Part shown: positions 33,302-44,860 of the stretch, piece by piece | How the letters are laid out: the number at the start of each line of letters is the position of its first letter | How positions within the stretch are numbered: position 1 is the first letter of the stretch | Assembly: GCA_036245805.1 (NCBI GenBank) | Contig: BTRK01000001.1 | Location: forward strand, 14,818,001 to 14,882,000 | Source: Pristionchus mayeri | Taxonomy: Eukaryota; Nematoda; Chromadorea; Rhabditida; Neodiplogasteridae | Length of the DNA stretch: 64,000 bases | Reading direction: 5' to 3' | Notes under the pieces: generated by a model | Databases searched by the model: none | Seen by the model: only the letters and a program-made list of their open reading frames with translations | What the model was told of the DNA's origin: nothing | Made by a program: the position numbers and the translations under genes

Positions 33302-34900
33302 TGTAGGTGGTGATGTAATTGTTGACGCAGTTACGGGCAGTGCGAAAATATTTGAAGAATTGCCGAGTTGAATCGCGTTTCGAATCACAAACACGAGTTG
33401 TGTTTCAAGATTGTATCGTATACTGAGGATTCTCTCTGGAACAATAGAATGGGAATTCCACATTGGAAAAAAATATTCATTAAATCACGATCACGTTGCT
33501 ATTAGTGGTGCACTAGATGCAACATGTGCGATAGTGAAACGGAAGTTCCGCCATAATAAGGAGTCTCAGTTTCGTGTGCCTGATGAGAGAATAAGAAAGT
33601 GAGAGTGTTAATTTAAGATTTCGTCTTTTCTTCTTCAATATTCGAGTGTGCCCTCGCGTCAATTCGAACGACCGTTCGGTGAGTCATTGATAGAATACTA
33701 TGCATTGGCACTTCATACTCATAAATATTTCAAGCATGGGCGATTACTCGGCAATGTGTCCTCACGTGCGTAGAATAAATAAATCATCGGTTCAACCTGT
33801 GCCTTTGAAACTATTGCTGGTGAGATATCGTGGGTAAATGAGAGAGTGGATGTTTTGATGGGTTGTATTATGAAAAAACTTTGAGGAATGTGCGCGCTGA
33901 ATCGCTCTGAAAATCGCACGCGTGAAACCTGTTTCAAGAATATCTTTTATTACCGAAGAGTCTCTATTTTTGATGGAACTCAGTTGGCTAGATCAATAAG
34001 AATAAAAACACTATAGGTTGCGAATATTGTAACTGCATCTGTTAGTTCCTTTGAAATTCAAAAATACCATCATGTACATCATCAAAACCCTTTTTCGCAC
34101 GTTCCAGTGCGAGTCGTGCATATATAAATAACCGCAAATAGAAGGCTTAGCTTTTACAAATACGGAAAATCAAACAAAAAATGTTTACAAAATGTAATAT
34201 AGTAATGCATAGAACGAATAAAGGTGATGAACGTGAAATCACTGAAAAAAAAATTTGATTGCGAGAATACCACTTCGTGTTTAAACTTTCCAAAAATATC
34301 GCGCAGTGAAATTGATGTCTCGCGAGCGCTACTCATGAAGTGCGTGTAGTAGCACCCCAGTCATTCACTCAGTCCTCCCCATCTTTAGAAATGCAAAACT
34401 TCTCCCGTTTGCCTATTCTCTGCCGGCATTATTGCAGAACTAGAACTACTCGTTGGCAAGGGAATCATTAACGCCACAGGCGGAACGATGACTATTTCTG
34501 GTGCGTTGTTTCATTTACCTGAGTCAAGATATCAGTGTTTTGAAACATTGGTAATTATAATTGAAGTGAGAAAAGCCATTTTGCTAGGCGTTGACTGAAG
34601 CTTCAGCTTCATGAAGCTTCATGAAGAGTCGAAAATAATGAACATCATGGGTTTTGTTGTTATAAAACAAAATGGTTTCAGTTCCGTTTTTGCATTACAC
34701 ATCGCCCATGCGTTTTGTGTTTCAGACCCGCATCTTTTATCGAGAAAGTTCTTTGACCCGATGTGTAGCCGATACAATTTCGAAAATATCCCCTTTTTTC
34801 ACTATTTTCTTCTGATGATATTATGGGTTTCGGGCACGAATTGAATACGAGGAGAAACTGCATGGATAAATTATGGTGAAACGTGATCAAATATTTATTC
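33302..34900. other. Non-coding interval with a duplicated unit
   Basis: Sequence 33680-33970 is a degenerate copy of 16195-16500. The remainder is AT-rich without recognisable exons. A short direct repeat of CTTCATGAAG lies at about 34604-34626. Confidence 0.45.
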
Positions 34901-34949
34901 TAATCTTCCCTCCAATTAATTTCTTTGTTCCAAACTCTCTCGATAGATA

Positions 34950-36690
34950 TCATCACTGAACGTACGCCCCCAGTCGCAACCGTTACCGCAGTCGCAAGAT
35001 GAGAGAGGAGATCTGTGTAATGCCCTAAGAAAAAAGAGGAGGACTCTCTCGATTCCACACATTTCATAGGACAGGAATAGTGGAAAGGTAATATTGAAAT
35101 CTAATCTCGGTCACCCGGGTGTCTGTAGACACAGTCGCGAGGTGCGATAGGATCATGGCTAGTGGAAGGTGATGAACGAGATCAGTAGTCTTACCGGAAA
35201 TGTGTGCCAACTAATAGTATTGTTGAAGATGATGGACTACTGCCATTGAAAAAATATCACATGCGAGATTCGAACTGCATGCTCGCACTGTATTACCATT
35301 GCTTAGCACGGCATCAATACTGGATCGGAATCGGGACGGTAAAACATTTAAATTCGCTGCATGTGAACCGCAAAAATTTTTTTTTTCTTAAAAACCTCCC
35401 CAGGTTTCTCATATCCGACTGATGCAGACACTGGCAAGACGATCCTGTCGACGCTGAAGGAAATTAATGGAAGTTCAGTTCGCGAAAAAAATGTCGCTCT
35501 CTATTGCGCATTCTCTATTTCTCTCTATTTCGATGTCTCTCTCTATTGCGCACTCTCTCTCGCTCTGAATCGACGACGAGAGAGAGGGTGCGGGGAAATG
35601 GGAGAAAGTCCAGGTATTTTCTTTCGGCTGTGCATTAGAGAAAAATTTTAATGACTTGGCTTAAGCTGTTCAAATCGCATATGTAACTTGGTGTTCCGAG
35701 AGTGTCCCGTATACTGGGAATGATATCTGCACCAATTTATCGCACTTTGTTTGTGCATCAATTATATCAGCGAAAAAGTTTTCTTTTTTTTCGGTTGATT
35801 TCCGATTTCCGATTGTGCGATTCGAGTTTCAGAAGCTTATCTAAAGCTGGAGATTCTCTCCGAGTCGATCGAACGAGCTGGAATGGTATCAATAAATCCT
35901 TTAACTGCCGACATGCTATACGTCGATGTTCAAATCACATATATGACTTTGTGTTTCGAGAGTGTCTCGAATACTGGGAATTATATGTGCACCAATTTAT
36001 CGCTCTTTGTTTAGTTAATAACATAATATATATTAAATTACCTTGGGTCACCGTCCCAGTGTTCGTGAAATGAATGAAATTGTTAGTTCACCACAGTATT
36101 AAGACCCGTGCAAAAGCTAAAGCTCATTTCGCGCTCCTTTTCAAATTCAAAAAGCAGCGAATTTGCTCTTGCGCGGAATTTTAGCTTACTGTATCGAGTT
36201 TTAATAAGAACCAATTGTGAAACCTAGAACAATTAGGCCCCTAAACCCGTTTCCATATCATAGTGATTGTGAAACACAAATGATCCTAATCTGTTTCGAA
36301 GCACGGAAGTAGCCGATTCATTCATGTTTCATAGAAAATTAAAGTATTAGGTGTGCATCTCGGTTTTGTCCGTGAACTGCCTGGCGCTTAATACTGTGTC
36401 ACTTGGGTCCGACGAGAGAGCGCACACGAAATGAAGAGAAGGGGACTGTTACTTCCAGACCTCTCGAATACTGGGAATTGTTTCTGGTTAAATTATTTCT
36501 TCTCCACCACCGTCATCATCACGGAGGTTGCACACACACTCACCTCGAAGTCGTAGCATGTCATCAGATGAGTAAGCCTAAAGCTGGTTTTATGTTGAAA
36601 TTGGGAAACTTAGCAAATAATTCCTGTTTTTTTTGGAAATTTTATATTTGCCCTTCACAGATTCGGGTTACTCGGTTCTTCGTGTTATAA
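34950..36690. repeat. Duplicated block A, copy 1
   Basis: It is paralogous over its length to 51430-56720 once later insertions are removed. Shared landmarks are CATAGGACAGGAATAGTGGA, the GATCAGTAGTCTTACCGG site, the CCAATTTATCGC segment and the CACTTGGGTCCGACGAGAGA segment. It contains a 307-bp insertion (36092-36398) absent from copy 2. No coding region is recognised. The block is useful as an empty-site reference for elements in copy 2. Confidence 0.85.
36092..36398. mobile_element. 307-bp element with CACAGTATTAAG ends
   Basis: It starts CACAGTATTAAG and ends CTTAATACTGTG, with TCAC on both sides (36088-36091 and 36399-36402). The paralogous empty site at about 56580 has a single GTCACTTGGG. 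The duplication is therefore 4 bp. A larger relative with the same ends and a GTAT duplication lies at 59802-63684. No coding content. The superfamily is not certain; 4-bp duplications are unusual for common DNA transposons of nematodes. Confidence 0.85.
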
Positions 36691-37379
36691 ATGAATAATG
36701 CTCATGCGCAGCGATTCCTCGCCATTTTCAACTACTTAAAACGCTGTATCCGTAAGAACGTCAGATTCCGAAGTGGAAGTGGCACAATCCTTAAAAGTCA
36801 TCGCCTAAAGTTCAAACTTTATGGGTGGAGTGCCTATTGGTGGGATACACTTCAGCCAAAAAACTAGACCCAAAAGTTGATCTTTGAACTTTGGAATCCG
36901 AAATTTTCAAAGTCATGTTAGTCCTACGTGTTATACAACATTCGAAAGAGCGTGAAAAGGTATATCAGAATCCATGTTTTCGAGAGTGTGGGAGTCATGG
37001 TGTTGGTAAAACATGAGAAAAACTGAAAAATCTGCATATTTTCAATTTTCTAAAAAATAAAGCACCACTTTCCAACTAATACCCCATCGTGGAAATGAGA
37101 TATGTGATGTAAAATTGTATGACGAATTCAAAAAAAATATGCCGTTGCTGAAATCGGTACCACAAATACACTTTTCGACAAAAAACTAGCACGCAATCGT
37201 CGACTCAGGTTCGATTCCGCCCGGCGGCATGAACTTTTTGCCAACTTTTTTTCTCGCCTTTTTGGTCCAATTTCCAACATGTATGAACTGTTTTTGCTGT
37301 TTCATGTTGTATTTGAGTGTTTCTGCTATTTAAATGTGGAAATTATCTTTATAAATGTTTTGACGAAATAGTGAATTTA

Positions 37380-38500
37380 TTGGGGTGTCCGGAAAGTTCG
37401 TATAATTTTTTTGTTTTTATTTTTTATTCAATGCTTTACAATTCTCAGTGACCAATGTATGCCCCCTTCTTTCTCACTACCTCCCTCCAGCGATTGGGCA
37501 GGGTCTCGATGATTCTCTTCCAGAATGCGGGTTTCTTCGAGACCGCCCAGTTCACGAAAGCCCTCACAACTTCATCTCGATTCTTGAACTTCTTTCCTTT
37601 GCAGAAGTCAGAGAGAGAGAGCGGAAGCAGTGGTAGTCGCATGGGGAGAGATCCGGGGAATACGGTGGATGGGGAATCCTCTCGATCTTCAGCTCGTCCA
37701 TTTTCTTCTGGGTCATCTTCGCTCGATGTGGGCGAGCATTGTCCATCAGAAGAAGAATTTTGCCCTGGTTCAGGAGTCTGGGAGGGACTCTGATCGCGAC
37801 ATCTTCCAGTTGTTCAGAGAAGAGGTCGGCATTGATGCTGGTGCCAGGGGCGAGGATCTCCCAGTAGATGGGACCGAGCACTGAGAAGACTCATTACTAG
37901 AGTACGGTAGTTTGACGTGATCACGAAATGATTTTATTTCAATATCTCAAAAACTGTATTTTTCATTTTTTTGAAATTTTTTCTACTAATAGTATGCATA
38001 AAGCTCGAGATAATAAAACAATAAAAATGGTGGCTACCCACCCATCTGAATAAATTAAAAATTAAAATAAAATTTTTTTCGATGTTTCTTCACGAGTTGA
38101 TGCCCAATCATTCTATAATTTGTTACATATACTCCATGGAATATTAGTGATTTTTTGAGGTATCAGCCATTGAAATCGGTTTCGAAATGACAAAATTCGA
38201 AATTTCAATATTAAGATTTAAATGTGTCCCATTTCGCAGAGAGTGATCTAGAACACTCCTGATGGGGCACCCGAGCTATGCTCGTCGAGCACCACATGTA
38301 GGCATATAATGAGCGATTTTGATTTTTCGCACTTTGCCAAGCACATGTTCACTAACACAAAAAAGTCACTCTTAAATCCTCTCACTACTCAACGTCAGAA
38401 TGATGCAATACATTGTTGACAAACAGATTGCGCAATCACTGCATTTGATCGCGAACTGACTTTTTTCCGAAGCATTATACGAACTTTCCGGACACCCCAA
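37380..38500 (-). mobile_element. Defective mariner element
   Basis: Terminal inverted repeats TTGGGGTGTCCGGAAAGTTC are present at both ends, with TA on each side (37378-37379 and 38501-38502). The element is about 1.12 kb. It keeps the 5' leader (38375-38500) and the C-terminal part of the transposase, but the N-terminal and first catalytic part is missing. It is inserted in the loop of the TTAA-flanked foldback. Confidence 0.93.
37445..37881 (-). pseudogene. Mariner transposase C-terminal part, frameshifted
   Basis: The minus-strand reading begins MLGPIYWEILAPGTSINADL and contains LLLMDNARPHRAK (second catalytic Asp) and PPYSPDLSPCDYHCFRSL (third catalytic Asp of the DD34D triad). A frameshift follows near 37590, and the new frame reads GKKFKNRDEVVRAFVNWAV to GAYIGH-stop. 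The first Asp and the DNA-binding half are absent. It complements the N-terminal fragment at 27.2 kb, which belongs to the same family. Confidence 0.9.
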
Positions 38501-38531
38501 TAGAAAGAGAGATAAAACGATAAAAATCATA

Positions 38532-38936
38532 TTAGAGTAGCATTGAATATCGGCGTGATCTGTCTACTTCCTTGGACTCTGCGGATTGCACAGCTGATGC
38601 ATCCCTTCCAGAGTGGATTTCGGATTCTTCAATCTGCAGAGGACTCTCAGAAGGAAGAATAGCAAGGTTCTGACTAGCAGCGAGAATTCCGTATCTACCA
38701 CGCAGCTTCGGCCTATCAGATGGGAGAATGGAAGGGTCCTGTTTAGCAGCGAGAATTCCGTGTGCTCCACGCAGCTTCGGTCTCGTCCTTTCTTTTGCAA
38801 TCTGTTTCTCGTCTGTTCCGAAACACATAGAGTCTCGGACGTCAATCAATCTTGCAGCAGGCAGAGTGAGGGAAGAACGGAGAGAAGATAGCAAGGGAAG
38901 GGCAGCTGCCCCTATTCTCAGTCTCTTTTCACTCAC
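38532..38936 (-). CDS. Uncharacterised reading frame with two 23-residue repeats
   Basis: This 134-codon frame starts MSEKRLRIGAAALPLL and contains a tandem pair: RPKLRGAHGILAAKQDPSIL then RPKLRGRYGILAASQNLAIL. The repeats invite comparison with peptide precursors, but there is no clear signal peptide and only loosely basic cleavage sites. Its ATG lies 27 bp from the ATG of the divergent secreted-protein gene, leaving little room for two leaders, so one of the two may be spurious or they share a bidirectional promoter. It sits in the foldback loop next to the mariner end. Not recognised. Confidence 0.3.
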   Translation of the reverse strand: MSEKRLRIGAAALPLLSSLRSSLTLPAARLIDVRDSMCFGTDEKQIAKERTRPKLRGAHGILAAKQDPSILPSDRPKLRGRYGILAASQNLAILPSESPLQIEESEIHSGRDASAVQSAESKEVDRSRRYSMLL

Positions 38937-38963
38937 ATCCGAGTCACTCGCGTCAAATCTACA

Positions 38964-39338
38964 ATGGATTCAATTCCTCTCATTCTACTGATAATTGCGG
39001 TATTCAGCGGCAGTTACGCAACGCAAGAACAACGTGTGAGTTCCTAATTTCTAGATAATAATTTTATTGAAGTACTGTTTGGGATTGTTTAGAGTTCTGA
39101 CATTCTCTACCATAATGAACGACATCACTTGGTTATAAGAATGGATGACATTGAGATGTGGACAAAGAAAGACTACTCTATGAGAACGAAACATACAAAG
39201 TAAGAGTCAACCCTTACTCGTCTTCATATTTGCTTATTCAGCGTCAAAAACTTCAAAAGCCACGCTCTGCAGTACCTTGAAGCGAAGAAATTGCATTTCG
39301 GAGATGCCCATGAATGCCCATGCCACTACTCACTATAG
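38964..39338 (+). CDS. Small secreted protein, three exons, inside a foldback element
   Basis: Exons 38964-39035 (24 codons), 39093-39199 and 39242-39338, with introns of 57 and 42 bp, both GT-AG and in phase. The product is about 91 residues. Residues 1-18 (MDSIPLILLIIAVFSGSY) form a signal peptide with likely cleavage before ATQEQ. The mature part is basic and His-rich (LYHNERHHLVIRMDD, LHFGDAHECPCHYSL) with only two cysteines at the end. AATAAA follows at 39519-39524. Family not recognised. The gene lies entirely in the loop between the two arms of the TTAA-flanked element, so it either travelled with it or was enclosed when the arms formed. Confidence 0.6.
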
Positions 39339-40130
39339 CGCAGCCAATGGAAAGACTGGCGCCGACAGAACGGTGGTGCAGCTTAAGGAAAAGGTACCTT
39401 TCAAAGAAAATATTCTCAAATTTTATTTATTTAGGCACGACGATTTATGATCTTCTTGAGCGATTGGAAGTTCGCAGTACCTCACTAATCTGTCTTCAAC
39501 TCGGTGCCTAGTAAAGCCAATAAAGAATAAGTGAAACATTCCTTAAAACAGAAACACTCAAATACAACATGAAACAAAAACAGTTCATACATGTTGGAAA
39601 TTGGGCCAAAAAGGCGAGAAAAAAGTTGGCAAAAAGTTCATGCCGCCGGGCGGAATCGAACCTGAGTCGACGATTGCGTGCTAGTTTTTTGTCGAAAAGT
39701 GTATTTGTGGTACCGATTTCAGCAAGGGCATATTTTTTTTTGAATTCGTCATACAATTTTACATCACATATCTCATTTCCACGATGGGGTATTAGTTGGA
39801 AAGTGGTGCTTTATTTTTTAGAAAATTGATAATATGCAGATTTCTGAGTTTTTCTCATGTTTTACGAACACCATGAGTCCCACACTCTCGAAAACATGGA
39901 TTCTGATATAACTAACTTTTCACGCTCTTTCGAATGTTGTATAACACGTAGGGCTAACATCACTTTGAAAATTTCGGATTCCAAAGTTCAAAGATCAACT
40001 TTTGGGTCTAGTTTTTTGGCTGAAGTGTATCCCACCCATAGGCACTCCACCCATAAAGTTTGAACTTCAGGAGATGACTTTTAGCCATTGTGCCACCTAC
40101 CCCTCCGTTCTTACGGAGAGAGCGTTTTAA

Positions 40131-41025
40131 ACATATTAGTTCATTCGTTGGTACAGTATGAGCAAAAAAATTTCTCGATAGTGCGATTCGAGTTTCAGAA
40201 ACTTATCTAATGATGGTGATTCCCCCCGAGTCGATCGAACGAGCAGGAATGACATAAATAAATCCTTTCACTTCAGACATGCTATACGTCGATATCGTCC
40301 ACTTCCTGAATCGTCGGCGCAGGTGAGAAAAGAAGGTGAGATTCTATCGATCATCTTATTTTTCATTTTCGCAAGAAATAAAACATCGAATGAAACATGT
40401 CTTCCCTAATTTGCGCTGTACCCGTGAACGTTTTGTTTCGAGAGCGAGTCGTTTAATGGGAATTTTCTCCGCAGCAATCCTTCGCTGGTAGATAGGCATT
40501 AAAAATAAAAATACACTTTTAATCACCTTGATATTGGCGGTTCTCTTGAGATCCTTCCAGTTGCTCTTGATGTAACCGTTGCTAATAGTTGCAGAATGAA
40601 GTTAGTGCCTTAGCCCGACGAGATAGCACTGACATGGAGGGGATCAGTGTGCTACTTCCAGTGTTACTTTGTGTTACTTCTCATCACTCTCATCATCGCC
40701 CATTTTCACACTCGAGCCTATCACCGCTTCAATTCTAATGACCGAAAGTTGAGATTTATAGAGAGGATGATAGGATTATTTCGACTTCAACCAGATCAGA
40801 CCCCCCATCAGAAGCAATTGCGAAGTGACAGTTGAGATTAGGGCAAGGACTGACAAGGGTGACGCGCAGACTGTGGTAGTCTCGATAGGAGGATAGCCCA
40901 TGAAAAGTGAGGAATCTATCTTTTCGGAATTGTGGTGTCGTATATTTCCATTGAAAAAAGATTGCCGCATGCGAGAGTCGAGCTGCAAGCTCACAATGTA
41001 TTTCGATAAATTCACGGAGTTGCAT
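40131..41025. other. Non-coding interval between two foldback elements
   Basis: It contains sequence related to 35820-35930 and 57890-58220 and one copy of the recurrent core near 40970. No exon was recognised. Short frames at 40647-41031 have no domain. Confidence 0.45.
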
Positions 41026-41227
41026 TTTCAAAACGCGTTCTCTGTAAGAATGTAAAAAAAGGCCCGGGGTGGCACAGATTTTTCAAAATGATCTCCCAGC
41101 AACCATACTTTAGGTATGGAGTCACCAAGAGTGGACTACACTTCAGCCGGAAAAGTTTTCAAAAATTTTAACTTTTTGGCGCCAATATTGAGAAATTTTT
41201 TTTTTTCGATTTCGTCTCTGATATATA

Positions 41228-42676
41228 CAGTCGCGCCAGAAAGTGAGTAGACGATTTTTATTTTTGATATAACTTTTGTTGTAGCTGATTTCGCAGTTTG
41301 GATGTTGTGGTACTATATACCAAATCCATCGAGGAATACGATGCGAGTATTGCGTCATCACGTGCTTCATAACTGATTGCGTAGTGATGACGCAATCGAA
41401 TGTCACTTTTTCAAACAGGCGTTATTCTTACACAGATTTTTTCCAGCTTGCCAAACTTTTTGACGTTCTAGATAGGACCGAGGCCTATCCAGAATATTAA
41501 TTTGAAGTTGCTGCTCGGTCGCATATTGGCTGCAGCCTTGCTGCAAAATCGATGTCGAAAATTCAGATCTCGGCTTCTAGACAACCTAGAGACGCGTTTA
41601 AGGGACCAAAATGATCGCCGTCGTGAGTCCAGATGATCCTGAGAATATAAAAACAATATCTCGAAATTTGCCCTGAGGGCATGAAAAAATCACTTTTTCA
41701 CATGACCACTTTTTGGAGATTCATGACTATGTACGAACTGTATATTAAAATCTGGTTTTTGCTTAGTCATGTTTAACATGTTTTATATATATGATTCCCA
41801 ACTTGTTAGAGCGTTTGAATATCTTTCCCATCCGCGGCGATCGTTTTTCGGAGGCACTTTTCAGTCCCGGACTCGCTATTTTCGTCTGCACTCTCTCTCC
41901 AACTTTGCCCAAAGTTATTAAAACATTACAAAAAGCTGGAATTCAGTCCTTCAGAACGTGTTGGGCATGTACACACAATAACAAAAGTTTTCCTTAACTT
42001 TCTCTCAAACTTGTTATCGAAGGGTCATGCAATCAGGACCATTGTGCACCTCCGAAAAACGATCGCCGCGGTCCGGAACGATAACCAAACACTCTGAAAA
42101 GTTGGAAATCATATATATATAATATTTTGAACATGACTAAGCAAAAACCAGATTTTTAAATACATTTCCCGAAAAGTTATGAATGTCCAAAAAATGATCA
42201 TACAAAAAAGTGATTTTTTCATGCCCTGAGGGCAAATTGATAGGTTTTGTTTTCAAATTCTCAGGATGAACTTTACTCACGATGACGATCATTTTGACGG
42301 TTTGAACAGATCTCTAGCTTGCCTAGAAGCTGAGTTATTAATTTTCGACATCGATTTTGCAGCAAGGCTGCAGCTAATATGCGACCGAGCAGCAACTTCA
42401 AATTTATATTCTGGATAGGCCTCGGTCCTATCTCCAACGTCAGAAAGTTTAGCAAGCTGGAAAAATTCTGTATAAGAATAACGCCTGTTTGAAAAAGTGA
42501 TATTCGATTGCGTCATCACTACGCAATCAAACGATGATGCAATTGATGACGCAATGCACGCATCGTATTCCTCGATGGATTTGGTATATAGTGCCAGAAC
42601 ATCCAAATTGCGAAATCAGCTACAACAAAAGTTATATCAAAAATAAAAATCGTCTGCTCACTTTCTGGCGCGACTG
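41228..42676. mobile_element. Palindromic Tc1-like element, 1.45 kb
   Basis: The ends CAGTCGCGCCAGAAAGTGAG and, inverted, CAGTCGCGCCAGAAAGTGAG (one base change further in) are flanked by TA (41226-41227 and 42677-42678). The entire element folds back around about 41.96 kb. No transposase reading frame. It is nested in the left part of the larger TCAA-flanked foldback. Confidence 0.88.
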
Positions 42677-42829
42677 TATAGGGACCACAAGGGGTATAGC
42701 CGAAATGAACCTATGTCACCCTAACTATGCTCAAAATGCCCACAGGGATCCAACGAAGATCATTCTTTTGGCCGTTTGTCGATATCTCATCTCTAAATCG
42801 AGCTAGAGGTCATAAAGTAGGTGAAAAGG

Positions 42830-43110
42830 TGTCAACGGAGAGCGGCAGAAAATCGAGACGAGGAAGAAAGAGGCGGAGCCAATTCCGCCGCCTCACCAGT
42901 CAAATCACCAAAAATTTGGGCAGAGCTTCGCCATTTCCCGGATGCGCCTCACCCTAGTAAGGTGAGGCGAACGTGGGCTGCGCCCGCGCTCTCTCGTAGG
43001 CGCGCTGCTCTCTACACACGCCGGGGCAGAAATAGGCGAGAAGAGGGAGGGCGAGGAGGCGGAGTTTCGCGTTTGCCTCTCTCGCTTAATGAGCTCCCCT
43101 CAAACTGATC
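42830..43110 (+). other. GC-rich patch with a short hairpin
   Basis: This locally GC-rich, purine-rich stretch includes the hairpin CGCCTCACC/GGTGAGGCG at about 42945-42969. A 95-codon Arg-rich frame spans it, but composition alone explains it. No assigned function. Confidence 0.4.
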
Positions 43111-44489
43111 TTCTTTGAAGCACGGGTCAGCGCCTTAACTTTTAATTCATAGATTTCGGAGAGAGTTATCGGGTAATCTCAGTCGTCGTTCACCGCTCGC
43201 GGGTAGCGGTCCAATGACAAATTACCCGCCCCGAATTGCGCACTCTAATAGAGGGGAGATCTAGATGATTCAGTTTAGAGCGATCGATTTGGTTTCGAAT
43301 GAAGCTCGTGCTCCCTAAATCTTTCTTTAGAGAGGAATCGTGCCCGAGCAAAGTGGGCGGAGCTTGCCGTGTCTAGCTATATACCTAGCAAGGGCAATGG
43401 GTATGTTAAAAAATCTGTAAATAAATTGTTCAGTGTGTCGAACCTATGGAATCGGCGATGCTGATTCTATCACAACAAAGATAACTTTTAAAATATTCAA
43501 AATAACAAAAATACAGCGTTTTTTACAAATTTAGCTCGGGAATGGAGTTCTACAGTATGACGGTAGCGAGTTCAATGGGGCAGGTTTTTCATTCATATTT
43601 TCAGTATTTTTGTTTATTTATTTTAGAATAAATATTCGCATTTTTCGAGGTTATTTTTATAGAAAACTGTCATTTATGTGAATCTTACTTGCTCCGGACG
43701 AGGAGCGGGAGGGGCTGAGGACGGAGCGACAAATGTGCAAAACACGCGTTAGCGGCGAGTCTCGGGCAAACAAGCTAAGTTTTCGATACTTCCGGTTGAG
43801 AGAAATCGGTCATACGACATATCCAGTGGTAGCTAAGAAGATTCTCTACAAGATCCGAGTGGTTTAATGGAGGGGGAAGGCCTCCGTCGACGGAGGTAGA
43901 TCAAGGAAAGCTCGACGATTAAGCAGATTTTGAGAGACGCTATTCTCAATTTTATTACTAACATAGCAATATGGAAATGCACTAGAGGATGTAAAAAGCA
44001 ACTAGTAAATAATCAGGCTTAAAATAATAACAATTTATCTGAAAAACAAGCAATAAATCGATTTTTCAATAATCAAAATTGGCGGTGTGGCGCGGTCGAG
44101 GTATCTGAAAAGACATCCTTATTTCGTGCACGCTCCTTTTCTGCGACCCACACAGCCCTTGCTATATACCATATGAAAGAGCATGAAAAGTTATATTAAA
44201 ACCTAAGACAGTTTTCAAATTTATAAAAATTTGGCTGAGCAATGTCGAAAAAATCAAAATTTTTGATGACCGACCGTGATCATCATTTCACTGCTTGTCT
44301 GAAACTCAAAAGTTAATCCAGCATTATATGTGGTGCTCTGTTGTATGAAGATTCTAAATCTTTGCTGAAAATTTGGAATTTCATGGACAGTACATGCTTT
44401 TCGATTGATTTTCTAGAGCGCAATCGCCGACCAGGGTTCAATCCCCGCCGGTGCATATCTTTTGCAAACTGTTGTGCTTGTTTTCAACC

Positions 44490-44860
44490 GTTACTGCGGT
44501 AGGGGGAAGTGGTCGGCGACCTAATTCTAAGACTTTTTTACTTCGAGGAGTTTTTCGATCAGATGCGATCTACGGCCGGAAATCGATCTTTTCATTTTTA
44601 TTTCCTACGTAAATAAAATATCGATTTCCAGCCGTAGATCACATCTGATCGAAAAACTCCTCGAAGTAAAAAAGTCTTAGAATTTGATCGCCGAATAATT
44701 CCCCCTACCGCCGCAGTGGAATCGACTGATAAAGTTTTTGACGATTACAGTAGCTTTATACCGTACTCGTCAAAAATGAAAATGTCGATTTCCAGCCTTA
44801 GATCGCATCATATCGAAAAACTCCTCGAAGTACAAAAGGCTTAGAATTAGTTCGCCGACG
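44490..44860. repeat. Hairpin of the CTAAGACTTTTTTAC module
   Basis: CTAAGACTTTTTTACTTCGA and the following GATCAGATGCGATCTACGG are mirrored about 44.6 kb, with a further partial inverted copy at about 44.80-44.85 kb. Single or paired copies also occur at about 46.61-46.68, 52.65-52.73 and 53.20-53.27 kb. The module is therefore shared by several foldback elements. Confidence 0.75.

Larger units (their letters stand above)
36740..40126. mobile_element. TTAA-flanked foldback element carrying genes in its loop
   Basis: The ends are AACGCTGTATCCGTAAGAAC and, inverted, AACGCTCTCTCCGTAAGAAC. They are flanked by TTAA at 36736-36739 and 40127-40130. The uninterrupted relative at about 22650 has one TTAA. 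Arms of about 590 bp (36740-37328 and about 39552-40126) surround a 2.2 kb loop. Each arm contains a tRNA-like GGTTCGATTCCGCCCGGCGG segment. The loop holds a defective mariner, a repeat-containing reading frame and a three-exon secreted-protein gene. TTAA duplication suggests a piggyBac-type transposase in trans; that is inference. Confidence 0.8.

Noticed and set aside
32915..33463. 182-codon minus-strand frame in the 31.4-33.3 kb element
   Set aside because: The other arm carries the same reading inverted on the opposite strand; it follows from the palindrome and lacks domain features.
42821..43108. 95-codon Arg-rich frame in the foldback loop
   Set aside because: GC- and purine-rich composition explains it; no conserved motif and no splice context.
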